Origin: VXNE01 sp965206615
GTDB lineage: Bacteria > Pseudomonadota > Gammaproteobacteria > Pseudomonadales > Azotimanducaceae
Length of the DNA: 64,000 bases
Direction: 5' to 3'
NCBI GenBank assembly: GCA_965206615.1
Contig: OZ242219.1
Location: 434,001 to 498,000 of the forward strand
The notes beneath the pieces were generated by a model that ran no database searches, was not told the DNA's origin, and saw nothing but the letters and a program-made list of their open reading frames with translations. Positions 1 through 8,661 of this stretch are shown here, one piece after another. Both the position numbers and the translations under genes were made by a program. Every line of letters starts with the position of its first letter. Positions within the stretch are counted from its first letter, which is position 1.

Positions 1-556
1 CGTCGTCATACGGGTGGACTTCGTACACGCGCTCGTCTCCCCGATAGACGGCGCGGCTCTCGTTGGCCCACCGGAAGATCGACCCCTCCAGGTTGTAGAC
101 GTCGGGCACGCCCCGCCCGCGCAGCCACTCGACCAACTGGGAGGAGCGGTAACCGACGGAGCAGTAGACGACCACCGTCTGCGTGGGGCGGCGTCCCGAG
201 AGAGCATCAAGGGCGGCGCGGAGGCTCCCGGCGTGGACCGCGCCCCCGAGGTGCCCGACCTCGTACTCCTCGAGGCTCCTCGCGTCGAGCAGCAGGACGC
301 CTTCGCGGTCCGCGTCGAGCCGGTCGGCGAGTTGACGCGTCGTCATCTGCGGGACGTCGGGAAAGTCCTCGCGGACCAGGCGAAGAGTCTCCTGCCAGGC
401 TGGCGAATCGGGTTCGGCGTTGCCGGGCTGGCCGGCCTCCGCGGCGTAGGCGGCACAAGCGGACACCCAGGTGGGTCCGCAGAGGAAGCTGCCGACGAGA
501 ATCACCAGCGCCGCCGGGGCTGGCGCGCGGAACAGCCCGACCCTCGACGCGGCCAA
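1..556 (-). CDS. Secreted rhodanese-domain protein, copy A (3' end cut by window)
   Basis: A single-domain rhodanese (sulfurtransferase-like) read leftward, with its last residues beyond position 1. The loop CSVGYRSS contains the rhodanese active-site Cys, so the catalytic residue is present. The N-terminus is hydrophobic (around VILVGSFLCGP), like a signal peptide, so a periplasmic location is likely. It matches the complete copy at 38433-39002 almost throughout (LEGSIFRWANE, VHPYD). The start is uncertain: no ATG or GTG fits, and I use a TTG at 556. In copy B the MaoC gene lies immediately upstream; here the ATPase/nuclease module sits between the two. Substrate unknown. Confidence 0.8.
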   Translation of the reverse strand, partial: MAASRVGLFRAPAPAALVILVGSFLCGPTWVSACAAYAAEAGQPGNAEPDSPAWQETLRLVREDFPDVPQMTTRQLADRLDADREGVLLLDARSLEEYEVGHLGGAVHAGSLRAALDALSGRRPTQTVVVYCSVGYRSSQLVEWLRGRGVPDVYNLEGSIFRWANESRAVYRGDERVYEVHPYDD

Positions 557-570
557 GCGCGTGCGCCGTA

Positions 571-594
571 GAAGTTTCGCGCGAGCGAAACTTC
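571..594. terminator. Perfect 10-bp hairpin between the NACHT gene and the rhodanese
   Basis: The arms GAAGTTTCGC and GCGAAACTTC are perfectly complementary around a 4-base loop GCGA. A second small stem (GCGAC/GTCGC) follows at about 599-615. Together they fill the gap after the large module gene stop at 616. There is no T-run on either side, so a Rho-independent terminator is possible but not certain. A related GAAACGTCCAACGCGAC stretch occurs near 54,616, so it may be part of a dispersed repeat. Confidence 0.45.
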
Positions 595-615
595 CAACGC
601 GACAGTCAGGTCGCA

Positions 616-3600
616 CTAGCGGAGTGCCACGTCGATCACGCATACCGACACCTTGCGTCTCTCTTCTGCAGATAGTGTATCCAGCAGTCGCGCGCAAAGT
701 TCGTCCGGGCTGCCGGGACGCCTGCCCGATGGCGGGGCCGGTGTCCGGTTGGCGCCGAACCAGAGCACGACATAGACGCCGTACCCACCCGTCGCCGGAT
801 CGATGGCGTACTGTCCCACCAGTTGATTCCGGATTGCACTCCAGAGGTCGCGGTGGCCGTTCTTCTTGACTTCCACGGGTACATGGAAGTCGCGGTAGGA
901 GAGGCGGATGTCGGCCCTTGCCTCGGTGGCATACCGGACCTCCGGTTGCACGTCGATGCCCAGGGGCACGCGGCTACGCAGATGCCGGATCAGGGCGTCG
1001 CGGCACGAGTTCTCGGGCTTCGGCTCCGTGGGCTCCTGGTGCGGATCCTCGTTCCAAAAGGGCCGCCAGGGATTGGAGTTCTCGAGCATCTGGCCGGCCA
1101 GTTCCGTCAGGAGATCTACCGTCAGCGCGGCCAGGTCGGCCGGATTGGTCGGGGTACCGCCCGAAAGGGTCTGGACCACCTCCTGGAAGGAGGGATTGCG
1201 GTAGCTGTGGTCGCGTCTGACCACCTTCTGATCGTCGGCGGCGGAGGCGAGGACCTCGTGCCATCGGCGCAGGGCGCGATTCGTGACGAGTGTCTGGAGT
1301 GCTTTGCCGGCCGCCGGAGATGGATCCTGGGCGAGATACCGGATGAGTTGCCCGACAAGCCCGGAGATTTGCATGCTGCTGCGAACGAAACCCCCTTGTC
1401 CCCAATCCTCGGGCGCGACGGCCGCTCCGCCCAGCCGGATGAGAAGTTGCAGCGTCGCGACATCCAGGTTGTCGAACGAGAAGAACGCCCCGTCCTCGGA
1501 GCAGAGGAGTGCCAGGAGGTGTCGAGTACGCTCCTCGCCACGCCCGGTTGCCGCGAAGGCGGCGGCACGCTCCCGATAGGCCTCAGGTGCGCTATGAGGC
1601 ATCCTGACGCCAGCCAATGTGCCCGTTGTGCATCGCGATTCATGCTCTTGCGCGAGAGCTTGCCTGGCCAGCGACGTCCTGCAATGCGCCCGCGTCCGCG
1701 TGCTGTATCGCGGCCCGGAGCAGTTGATCGAGCGTGGCGAGTTGCCGCGATTTGCTGCGCGCCGGGAAGGCCGTGAGCAGGGGCAGGCTGGCCAGCCCGG
1801 CAACCGCCGCGTACGACGGGTCGTGTGCGAGGTGCCAGAGGTTGTAGTTGGCGTCGCGACCCCGTCGTAACGCGGGCTCGGCAAGGCGGACCTGGATCTC
1901 GGCGACATCCTCCGGGTACCGCGCGACGAGGCGCCCATACCACTCGGGATCGTAGTTGCCGTGCGGAAAGGTGAGGTACAGGGCGATTGCCCTGCGCCGG
2001 TCGTCGGTGGCCCACTGGGAGACGTCGATTGGAACGGGTGCCTCGACGAGGGCGAGACCTGCCAGGTACGGCAGGCCCAGGTAGTGCATACGGCGTTCGC
2101 CGTGGAGTCGCAGGATTTCGTCGAAGGTCGGCACGTCGTCGCGGTCGGGCGTGTCCCGCAGGGCCGACAGGACGGCCTGGGTCAGCGGGAGGTCGTGGTC
2201 CAGGTCCGTGGCGATGCGTTCGCGACCGTGCATTGGCCGAAAGTCGATGAAGGAGCCGAAGAACCGCCGCGCAAGTTCGTGGAGCAGTCCTGGCGGAGCC
2301 TTGTTGCTGCGCAACGAAGTCGCGTGGGAACCTATGGCGTCGATCCACTCCTCCTGAGGTCTGCGTCGCTCCTCGTCGTACCGCGTCCTGTCCTGTCGCA
2401 ACTCGCGTGCTTTGCGTCGGGCGGCCTCTCCACGATCGAGGACCTTGGCCAGGAAGGGGTCGCCGGCCAGTCGCTCGCGTGCGTCCGAGACATCGAGTTT
2501 GCCCCTGTCGATGGCACTCCAGAGCAGGAATTCCGCCTTGCGTGGAGATCCCCGCGACCAGGTCAGCGCCTGGTCCAGCAGCCATGTTCCAAGGTCTGTC
2601 GGTGGCTCTGACCCGTACCACCGATCGCCGATTCGGACAGCGTGGCGGAAGAAATCCTCGGAGTCCGGGCAACGGCGCAGACCCTCCAGGAAGATCCTCT
2701 TCTGTACGTCCGGTCTCGAGGTCAACCAGGCGCGTATGTCGTCGACAGACTTGGCGTGAAACGATAGTCCGTCCTCGGAGAGGGCCAGGCCCAGCCAGTC
2801 GTAGAGCCGGTCTGAAGCCACCCCATCACTGGCGGCTTTGAGCCCCAGGGCCAAAAGGTCCGGGAGGACCCTCTCCATCAGTCGGCTCGCGAGTGTCGAA
2901 CGTGTCTGGCTGGCGCGCGGTACGCACTGGTCGAGTAGTTCGCATAGCTGGAGGTCCGAGGACTGGCTGAACAGGCGGTGCTCCCAGAAGTGCGCGTATG
3001 AGCCGATGTAGGCTCTCTCGTGGTCGTCCGACTCGATGAGGTAGTCCCAGACCTCGCGAGGAGACAGCGTGTGGGGGTACAGCTCGGACAGCAGGCTACC
3101 CAGCATGTCCCTGTCCGGGTCCAGCTCTCTGCGGGTCATGACGTTGCCCAGCAGCCCCCGGAGTACATCTGGCTTGTCCGCGCCGTGGTAGCAGTGCACG
3201 AACGCGTGAAGGGCGGACACGTTGACCCCGGATCGCCAGGTGTCGTCCTGCACGACGCGCAGCAGGGTTGGCGCCAGACCGGGAAGCGCGACGGCCTCCG
3301 GTACGATCCACAGTACGAACTGCACCAGGTGCTGGTGGGTCGGGTCTCGATTGGAGTCGCAGAGAATCTCCTCCAGTGTCGACTCCAACTCGGGAGAGAC
3401 AAGCGGCGCGAAGGACGCAACATCGGACCAGGGGAGCTCCCGCAATGTCATCTTCGCGAGGGACTGGAGGAGGCTGCGCTTTTCCTGGGGCGAGAACGTT
3501 CCGAGGTCCCCGTACAGGGCGACTCCAGTCGGATCGCGGCCGATCAACTCGCGGCGGGCCCGCGGGCAGTGTGCGGCGAGCCATGCCGAGAGGCCTCGCA

Positions 3601-4642
3601 ACTGGGTCACCACGTCGCCGTCCGTTCCGGTCATCAATGCGAGCACGCGCGGCAGCGGAAGACCGCGCTCGACAAGATCCGCCAGGTGGCGGCCGGCGAG
3701 GAACTCCGCGATGTGGCGGTGCACGGGAACGGACCTGCCCTTCGTGTCCCTGGTGAAGAGCTTCGAGGTGAGGGCCTGCCGGGCTGCCTCGAAGTCGTCG
3801 GGGGTGCAGCGCGCCAGTTCGGGAGCGTCGGGGGTCGCGTTGCTCGGATGGAGCACATAGCCAGCGGTCCCGGCGGCGAGCGCGTGGGCGCACAGCTTGC
3901 CCGCCGCCGCAAGCAGCTGTTCCGGCGGCGGGGATGGAGCGGCCACGGCATGGTCGGCGTTCCGCTCGGTGGCCAACCGTGAGCAGGCCTTCTCGAACGT
4001 CTGGGAGCGGCCATCCGGCCAGCCGTCGTGGGCGACGGCCTCGACCAGCAACTCCAGGCTCTGCGGGTTCGAGAGCAGTCCATCGACCCGCCGCTCCCTG
4101 GCCTCTTGCATGAACGCATCGGGGTCGCTGATCGTGGGGTGGTCGCTCAGGATCGCCAGGACGTCTGATCGGGTCAGTGGATCGAGCCGCAGCACGATGA
4201 CGCCGTCCCCCGGGGTTACCGCATCGAGGTGCCGCCGGTCGTTTGCTCCCAGCCAGTCCGCCTGTCGGCACGAGAGCCGGAACGGAGGCTTGCCCAATGC
4301 GTCGAGGCGCTGCCGGATGCCGTCGAAGGGCGTGCGTGCATCCTGTACTCCTGCCCGGACTTCGTCGAGGCCATCGATGAAGAGTGTTCGCTTGGCCCAC
4401 TCCGGATGCCGGGACGGAGCGAGGGTCAGGAAGTCGCGCGCGGAGAGGTACAGGGCGTTGTCTCCCAGCGCCTCGCGCTCGTGTTGGAAGGCCGTGGTCT
4501 TGCCGGCGCCCGGGTCGCCCAGGAGGACGTAGCCGGGTTCGTCACGGAACGCTTCCAATGGCCGCGATACGGGCGTCGGCCGAGCGTTGCCCGGGGCCTT
4601 TTCCGGAATCTCCGTGCAGGTCCGGGGAACGAACATGCTCAT
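616..4642 (-). pseudogene. NACHT-type NTPase with C-terminal PD-(D/E)XK nuclease, copy A, two frameshifts
   Basis: Homologue of the intact 1,342-residue protein at 31802-35830. The N-terminal ~1,000 residues are open, with Walker A GDPGAGKTT and Walker B LFIDGLDEVR followed by a long helical region. The reading frame then breaks twice within about 100 bp (near 1,660-1,670 and 1,570-1,580). Aligned to copy B, each break carries two extra bases. The final ~330 residues resume in a third frame, including the nuclease core ADIRL...VPVEVKK and the conserved IRNQLVGQYAIDP region. Unless these are assembly errors, the protein is split: an ATPase part ending at 1640 and a separate nuclease part. The start ATG overlaps the upstream ATPase gene stop by 4 bp. 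Likely an anti-phage or genome-defence ATPase by fold; function unproven. Confidence 0.75.
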
Positions 4643-5895
4643 GCCTGCTCGAGCCAGGCGGCTGCCGGCAGCGTCAGGAACTCGTTGAGCGGGACGCCGT
4701 CCGCTCCGACCACGATGGACCGGTCGGGCCTGTAGCGCTGTCGGAAGGCTTCGAGTCCCCGAAGTCCTCGCGGTCGGGGACCAGCCTTGACCTCAATGGC
4801 GACCATCCGCGGGCCGCGCTCCAGCACGAAATCCACTTCGTGGGGGCTCTCGCGCCAATAGCGGACCTGGGTGCCGCGTGTCGCCGTGTTGCAGAGGTGG
4901 GCGCCCACGGCACTCTCGACCACGCGGCCCCAGAAAGTGCGGTCCGCCTTGGCTTCCTCGAAGCGGTATCCCGAAGCGGCCGTCATCAGCGCGGTATTGA
5001 GGACGTTGAGCTTCGGAATCGATCCTCGTGTTCTGAACCGCGGGCCGGTGAACCTCGACAGTCCTCTCACGAGTCCGGCACTCGACAACAGGTCGAGGTA
5101 GCGGGCGAGGGTGGTCGTGTTGCCCGCATCCTCCAGCCGTCCCAGCATCTTGGTGTACGAGAGCACTTGGCCGGACTGAGACGAGCCGACCTCGAACACG
5201 CGTTTGAGCAGAGCCGGCTTGTCCACGCGGGTCATGGCCAATATGTCGCGCTCGATGTTCGGTTGCACGAGCGCGTCGAGCACATAGCTGCGCCAGCGAT
5301 CCTCGTCCCGTATGAAGGCCGCGACTCCCGGGTACCCGCCGAAGAAGAGGTAGCTCTCGAGATCGAACTCGAACGCGTTCATCATCTCGTGGAGCGACCA
5401 GTGCGACACGGCGATCTGCTCGAAGCGGCCTGCAAGGCTCTCGCTCAATCCGGACTGTACGAGCAGCGGCGCAGACCCAAGCAGGACTACGTGCAGGGGA
5501 CAGTTCCTGGCACGGTCGGCGTCCCAGAGTCCCTTTACCGTTCGAGACCAGTCCGGGATGCGCTGAATCTCGTCGATCGCGAGCACCAGGCCGCCGGACT
5601 GCCCGGCCGCTTCCCTTGCTTCTCCCCAGATGGCCGCCAGCCAGGTAGCGTCTCGCGCACCGGGAGGCGCTCCGGCGACTTCGGCACCTCCGGAAGCCAC
5701 CGGGAATCCGGCATCGCCGGATTCGTCCACCGAAACGTAGCGGGTGCTGCGTCCGATGCGTTCCAGGCGCCGTAGTGCCTGGCGGACGATTGTCGTCTTG
5801 CCGGTCTGGCGTGGTCCGAAGACCGCCTGCAGGTGCCTGGGTCGCTCGTTCAAGCGATCGACGAGCAGTGCGACTTGGTCGCGTTCGAACGCCAC
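4639..5895 (-). CDS. AAA_14/DUF4143-family ATPase, module copy A
   Basis: A 418-residue P-loop ATPase. Walker A is GPRQTGKTT near residues 27-35 and Walker B is LVLAIDEIQRIPDW near 104-118, the AAA_14 arrangement. The DUF4143 half contains SYTKMLGRLEDAGNTTTLARYL and YWRESPHEVDFVLE, then VAIEVKAG, a D-x12-E-x-K pattern typical of the PD-(D/E)XK-like fold at the end of this family. The GTG start is used because homology with copy B begins there. The stop overlaps the NACHT gene start in an ATGA, so the two are translationally coupled. DUF4143 ATPases are largely uncharacterised; no partner-specific role is known to me. Confidence 0.88.
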   Translation of the reverse strand: MAFERDQVALLVDRLNERPRHLQAVFGPRQTGKTTIVRQALRRLERIGRSTRYVSVDESGDAGFPVASGGAEVAGAPPGARDATWLAAIWGEAREAAGQSGGLVLAIDEIQRIPDWSRTVKGLWDADRARNCPLHVVLLGSAPLLVQSGLSESLAGRFEQIAVSHWSLHEMMNAFEFDLESYLFFGGYPGVAAFIRDEDRWRSYVLDALVQPNIERDILAMTRVDKPALLKRVFEVGSSQSGQVLSYTKMLGRLEDAGNTTTLARYLDLLSSAGLVRGLSRFTGPRFRTRGSIPKLNVLNTALMTAASGYRFEEAKADRTFWGRVVESAVGAHLCNTATRGTQVRYWRESPHEVDFVLERGPRMVAIEVKAGPRPRGLRGLEAFRQRYRPDRSIVVGADGVPLNEFLTLPAAAWLEQA

Positions 5896-5905
5896 AGGAC
5901 GGTCC

Positions 5906-5968
5906 TGAGTAAAATTGCGCAGATACTACAGGAATGCCGGTAATGACGCTACTGAGTAAAATAACTCA
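5906..5968. promoter_or_regulatory. Paired TTTTACTCA boxes upstream of module copy A
   Basis: On the plus strand TGAGTAAAA occurs at 5906-5914 and again at 5953-5961, 47 bp apart. The distal box is part of a small palindrome, TGAGT-AAAATA-ACTCA (5953-5968). CAGATACTA at 5920-5928 lies between them; on the coding strand it reads TAGTATCTG and could be a -10 element. The same pair with the same spacing precedes copy B, so these are probably the promoter and operator of the module. Confidence 0.6.
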
Positions 5969-6031
5969 TAAGATGTATGTTCCGCCCGGAAGGCCTTAGC
6001 GCTTGACCGACTCGGCGCACAGGCGAGTCGC

Positions 6032-6868
6032 CTACGCGAACGTGCACACCCCCTGGTCGATCACCACCGCTCCGTCCTGGTTGGTGGTGCGGAACACGGC
6101 CTGGCCGCCGTTGACCCACATGGATACCGTCAGCGCCTCGCCGGGGATCACCGGCCGCGAAAACCGCCCGTTCATCGAGCGAAAACGCGCCGGATCGCCG
6201 CCGCACAGCGAATGCAGCAGCGCGCGCCCGGTGAATCCATAGGTGCACAACCCGTGCAGGATCGGCTTGTCGAAGCCGCCCATCGCAGCGAACGACGGGT
6301 CCGAATGCAGCGGATTGCGGTCGCCGGAGAGGCGGTAGGTGAGTGCCTGGTCCTCGCGCGTCTGGTAGGTGACCTGGTGCGTGGGTTCCGCGTCCGGGAA
6401 CTCGACCCTGGCCGAGGGCCCGCGGTCGCCTCCCCAGCCGCCTTCGCCGCGGCAGAAGAGCGTCGAGCGCGTCCGCAACAGCGGCTCGCCGGTCTTCGCG
6501 TTCACCGCCTCGGACTCCATTTCGATCAGCGCCGCGTTGCCCTTGTCCCAGATGCCGGCGATCCGGCCGCGGCTCTCGAGCTCGCCGTCCGGCGGGATTT
6601 CGCCGAGCAGTTCGATGCCCTGCTCGCCGTGCACCATGAGTGCCGGGTTGAAGCTGCCGACCTTGCCGAGCGGGGCGCCGCCACCGCCGATGATCACCGC
6701 GAAAGTCGGGAAGACGCGCTGTGGCGTGTCCTTCGTGTTCTCGGTGGTGAAGGGGAGTTCGTCCGTGCCAGCGCCGATGCCGACGGCGTAAAGCAACGCG
6801 TCCCTGGATGTCCAGCTGCGCGTCGAAGGTCCGCCGGTCTCGCCGACGGCATCCGGATTGATGGGCAT
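6032..6868 (-). CDS. MaoC-like 2-enoyl-CoA hydratase, block A
   Basis: A 278-residue double-hotdog hydratase of the MFE-2/hydratase-2 type, which adds water to trans-2-enoyl-CoA esters. The signature YRLSGDRNPLHSDPSF (about residues 179-194) matches the hydratase-2 motif, with the catalytic Asp and His in GDRNPLH. The N-terminal half (MPINPDAVGETGG, then WTSRDALLYAVGIGAG) resembles the degenerate first hotdog. It is divergent from the thiolase gene, whose start is about 110 bp away, so the two probably share a control region. The acyl substrate cannot be read from sequence. Confidence 0.9.
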   Translation of the reverse strand: MPINPDAVGETGGPSTRSWTSRDALLYAVGIGAGTDELPFTTENTKDTPQRVFPTFAVIIGGGGAPLGKVGSFNPALMVHGEQGIELLGEIPPDGELESRGRIAGIWDKGNAALIEMESEAVNAKTGEPLLRTRSTLFCRGEGGWGGDRGPSARVEFPDAEPTHQVTYQTREDQALTYRLSGDRNPLHSDPSFAAMGGFDKPILHGLCTYGFTGRALLHSLCGGDPARFRSMNGRFSRPVIPGEALTVSMWVNGGQAVFRTTNQDGAVVIDQGVCTFA

Positions 6869-6977
6869 GTCTCCTCCCGGTGGTGCAATTTTGCCCGTAC
6901 CTTAAACGATGCGAGAATGCGGCGAAAGCCGACCGACGCCAGGCGGCGCGGTGTGCTGCATCCAGGGGGGAGAGGAC

Positions 6978-8156
6978 ATGGAACGCTCATTGCGCGGGCG
7001 TGTCGCCGTGATCGGCGTCGGCGAAACGGCCTACTACAAGCACGGCCAGGCGCCGGACGCCGAGTTCAAGCTGGCGCTGAAGGCCATCCTCGCCGCCTGC
7101 GAGGATGCGGGCATCTCGCCGAAGCAGGTGGACGGTTTCGCGTCCTACTCCAACGACCGCAGCGACCCCTCGCGGCTCGCGGCGGCCCTCGGCATCGACG
7201 ACCTGCGCTTCGCGAACATGCAGTGGGGCGGCGGTGGCGGCGGCGGATCGGGGGCGATCGGCAACGCGGCGGCCGCGATCGCCACCGGCATGGCCGAGTG
7301 CGTGGTCGTGTTCCGGGCGCTCGCCCAGGGGCAGTTCGGCCGCTTTGGCCAGGGCCCGCGGCGCAACGTGATCGCCGGCGACACGGCGCACACGGTGCCG
7401 TACGGCCTGATGTCCGCCGGGCAGATGTTCGCCATGAAGGTGCAGCGCTTCATGCACGACCACGGCGTCGAGCAGTCGGCGCTCCGTGCCATCTCGCTGG
7501 CCTCCTATCACCACGCGCAGAAAAACCCGCGCGCCGTGATGTACGGGCGGCCCCTCACCGAGGAGAAGTACGACAACTCGCGCTGGATCGTGGAGCCGTT
7601 CCATCTCTTCGACTGCTGCCTCGAGAACGACGGCGCGGCGGCGATGGTGCTCGTGTCCGCGGAACGCGCCGCAGAGGTGGAGCACGCCCCGTGCTACCTG
7701 CTCGGCGCCGTGAGCGGTTCGCACCACCGCGCGGGCGCCTCGGTGCACAACGCGCCGGACTACGCGACGAGCGCGTTCAAGACGGTCGCGCCGCGGCTCT
7801 ACGACATGGCCGGGGTAGGCCCGGATGACATCGACGTGCTGCAGTCCTACGAGAACTTCACCGGCGGCGTGCTCATGAGCATCGTCGAGCACGGCTTCTG
7901 CGAGCCGGACGGCTGCAACGAGTTCTTCGTGAAGGACAACCTGATCGCGCCGGAGGGCGAACTGCCCACGAACACGAGCGGCGGCAACCTGGCGGAGTGC
8001 TACATGCACGGCCTCGGGCTCAACATCGAGGCGGTGCGGCAGGTGCGCGGCGCGTCCACCAGCCAGGTCCCCGACGTCGATGTCTCCATGGTCATCTCGG
8101 GGCCGATGGTCACGCCGGTGAGCTGCTGCATCTTCGGTTCGGAAGCGACGCTGTGA
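6978..8156 (+). CDS. SCP2/SCP-x-type thiolase, block A
   Basis: A 392-residue thiolase-like acyltransferase of the SCP-x group, expected to cleave 3-ketoacyl-CoA or to condense acyl-CoAs. It starts RGRVAVIGVGETAYYKHGQ. The ATG at 6978 follows a strong GGGGAGAGG ribosome site, better than the open frame further upstream. Conserved C-terminal features are HGLGLNIEAVRQVRG and the terminal GPMVTPVSCCIFGSEATL. Such thiolases usually work with a DUF35 Zn-ribbon/OB partner, and the next gene, overlapping by 4 bp, is exactly that. Confidence 0.9.
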   Translation: MERSLRGRVAVIGVGETAYYKHGQAPDAEFKLALKAILAACEDAGISPKQVDGFASYSNDRSDPSRLAAALGIDDLRFANMQWGGGGGGGSGAIGNAAAAIATGMAECVVVFRALAQGQFGRFGQGPRRNVIAGDTAHTVPYGLMSAGQMFAMKVQRFMHDHGVEQSALRAISLASYHHAQKNPRAVMYGRPLTEEKYDNSRWIVEPFHLFDCCLENDGAAAMVLVSAERAAEVEHAPCYLLGAVSGSHHRAGASVHNAPDYATSAFKTVAPRLYDMAGVGPDDIDVLQSYENFTGGVLMSIVEHGFCEPDGCNEFFVKDNLIAPEGELPTNTSGGNLAECYMHGLGLNIEAVRQVRGASTSQVPDVDVSMVISGPMVTPVSCCIFGSEATL

Positions 8157-8593
8157 GCTACCTGCACCCCGGCCTGCCGAAGCCCGTTCCCGCGCCCGAC
8201 GGACTCGACGCGCCGTTCTGGCAGGCGGCCGCGGAGGGTGTCCTGAAACTCCAGCGCTGCAACGCGTGCGGCCGGTGGCAGTGGGGCCCGGAGTGGATCT
8301 GTCACCACTGCCTGAGCGACGACCTCGCATTCGTGGAAGTGGAGCCGAGGGGGCGCATCTACAGCTACGAGCGCGTCTGGCATCCGGTGCATCCGGCGCT
8401 CAAGGACCAGGGGCCGTACCTGATCGTGCTGGTGGAGTTTCCGGACCACGACAACGCGCGGATCGTCGGCAACCTGCTGGGCGATCCCGAGCAGGAGGTG
8501 ACGATCGGGGCGCCCGTCCGGGCGGTGTTCGAACATCATCCGGACGACGAGCCGGCCCACACGCTGGTGCACTGGGCGCTCGAATCGGCCTGA
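8153..8593 (+). CDS. DUF35 Zn-ribbon/OB-fold protein, thiolase partner, block A
   Basis: A 146-residue acyl-CoA-binding accessory protein. The rubredoxin-like Zn ribbon is visible as CNAC...CHHC (about residues 37-57), followed by an OB-fold with GRIYSYERVWHPVHP and VLVEFP. The GTG start overlaps the thiolase stop as GTGA. Proteins of this family form a complex with SCP-x thiolases and are needed for their activity in steroid side-chain degradation. By analogy this is the small subunit of the thiolase; the substrate is unknown. Confidence 0.9.
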   Translation: MSYLHPGLPKPVPAPDGLDAPFWQAAAEGVLKLQRCNACGRWQWGPEWICHHCLSDDLAFVEVEPRGRIYSYERVWHPVHPALKDQGPYLIVLVEFPDHDNARIVGNLLGDPEQEVTIGAPVRAVFEHHPDDEPAHTLVHWALESA

Positions 8594-8661
8594 ACGCTTC
8601 ATCACGCCGCCAGACGCGGGGGCCCTCCGACCCGGAGCGTCCCGCGACCGTCCTGGCGGTG

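Noticed and set aside
1560..1690. Programmed frameshift in module A NACHT gene
   Set aside because: Two separate shifts, no slippery heptamer, and the intact copy B has one frame; decay or assembly error is simpler.
6212..7828. Long open frames antisense or out of frame to block genes (also 6987-8330, 9933-10793, 39977-40999)
   Set aside because: Typical GC-rich shadows: Arg/Ala/His-rich, no recognisable domain, fully overlapping conserved enzymes.
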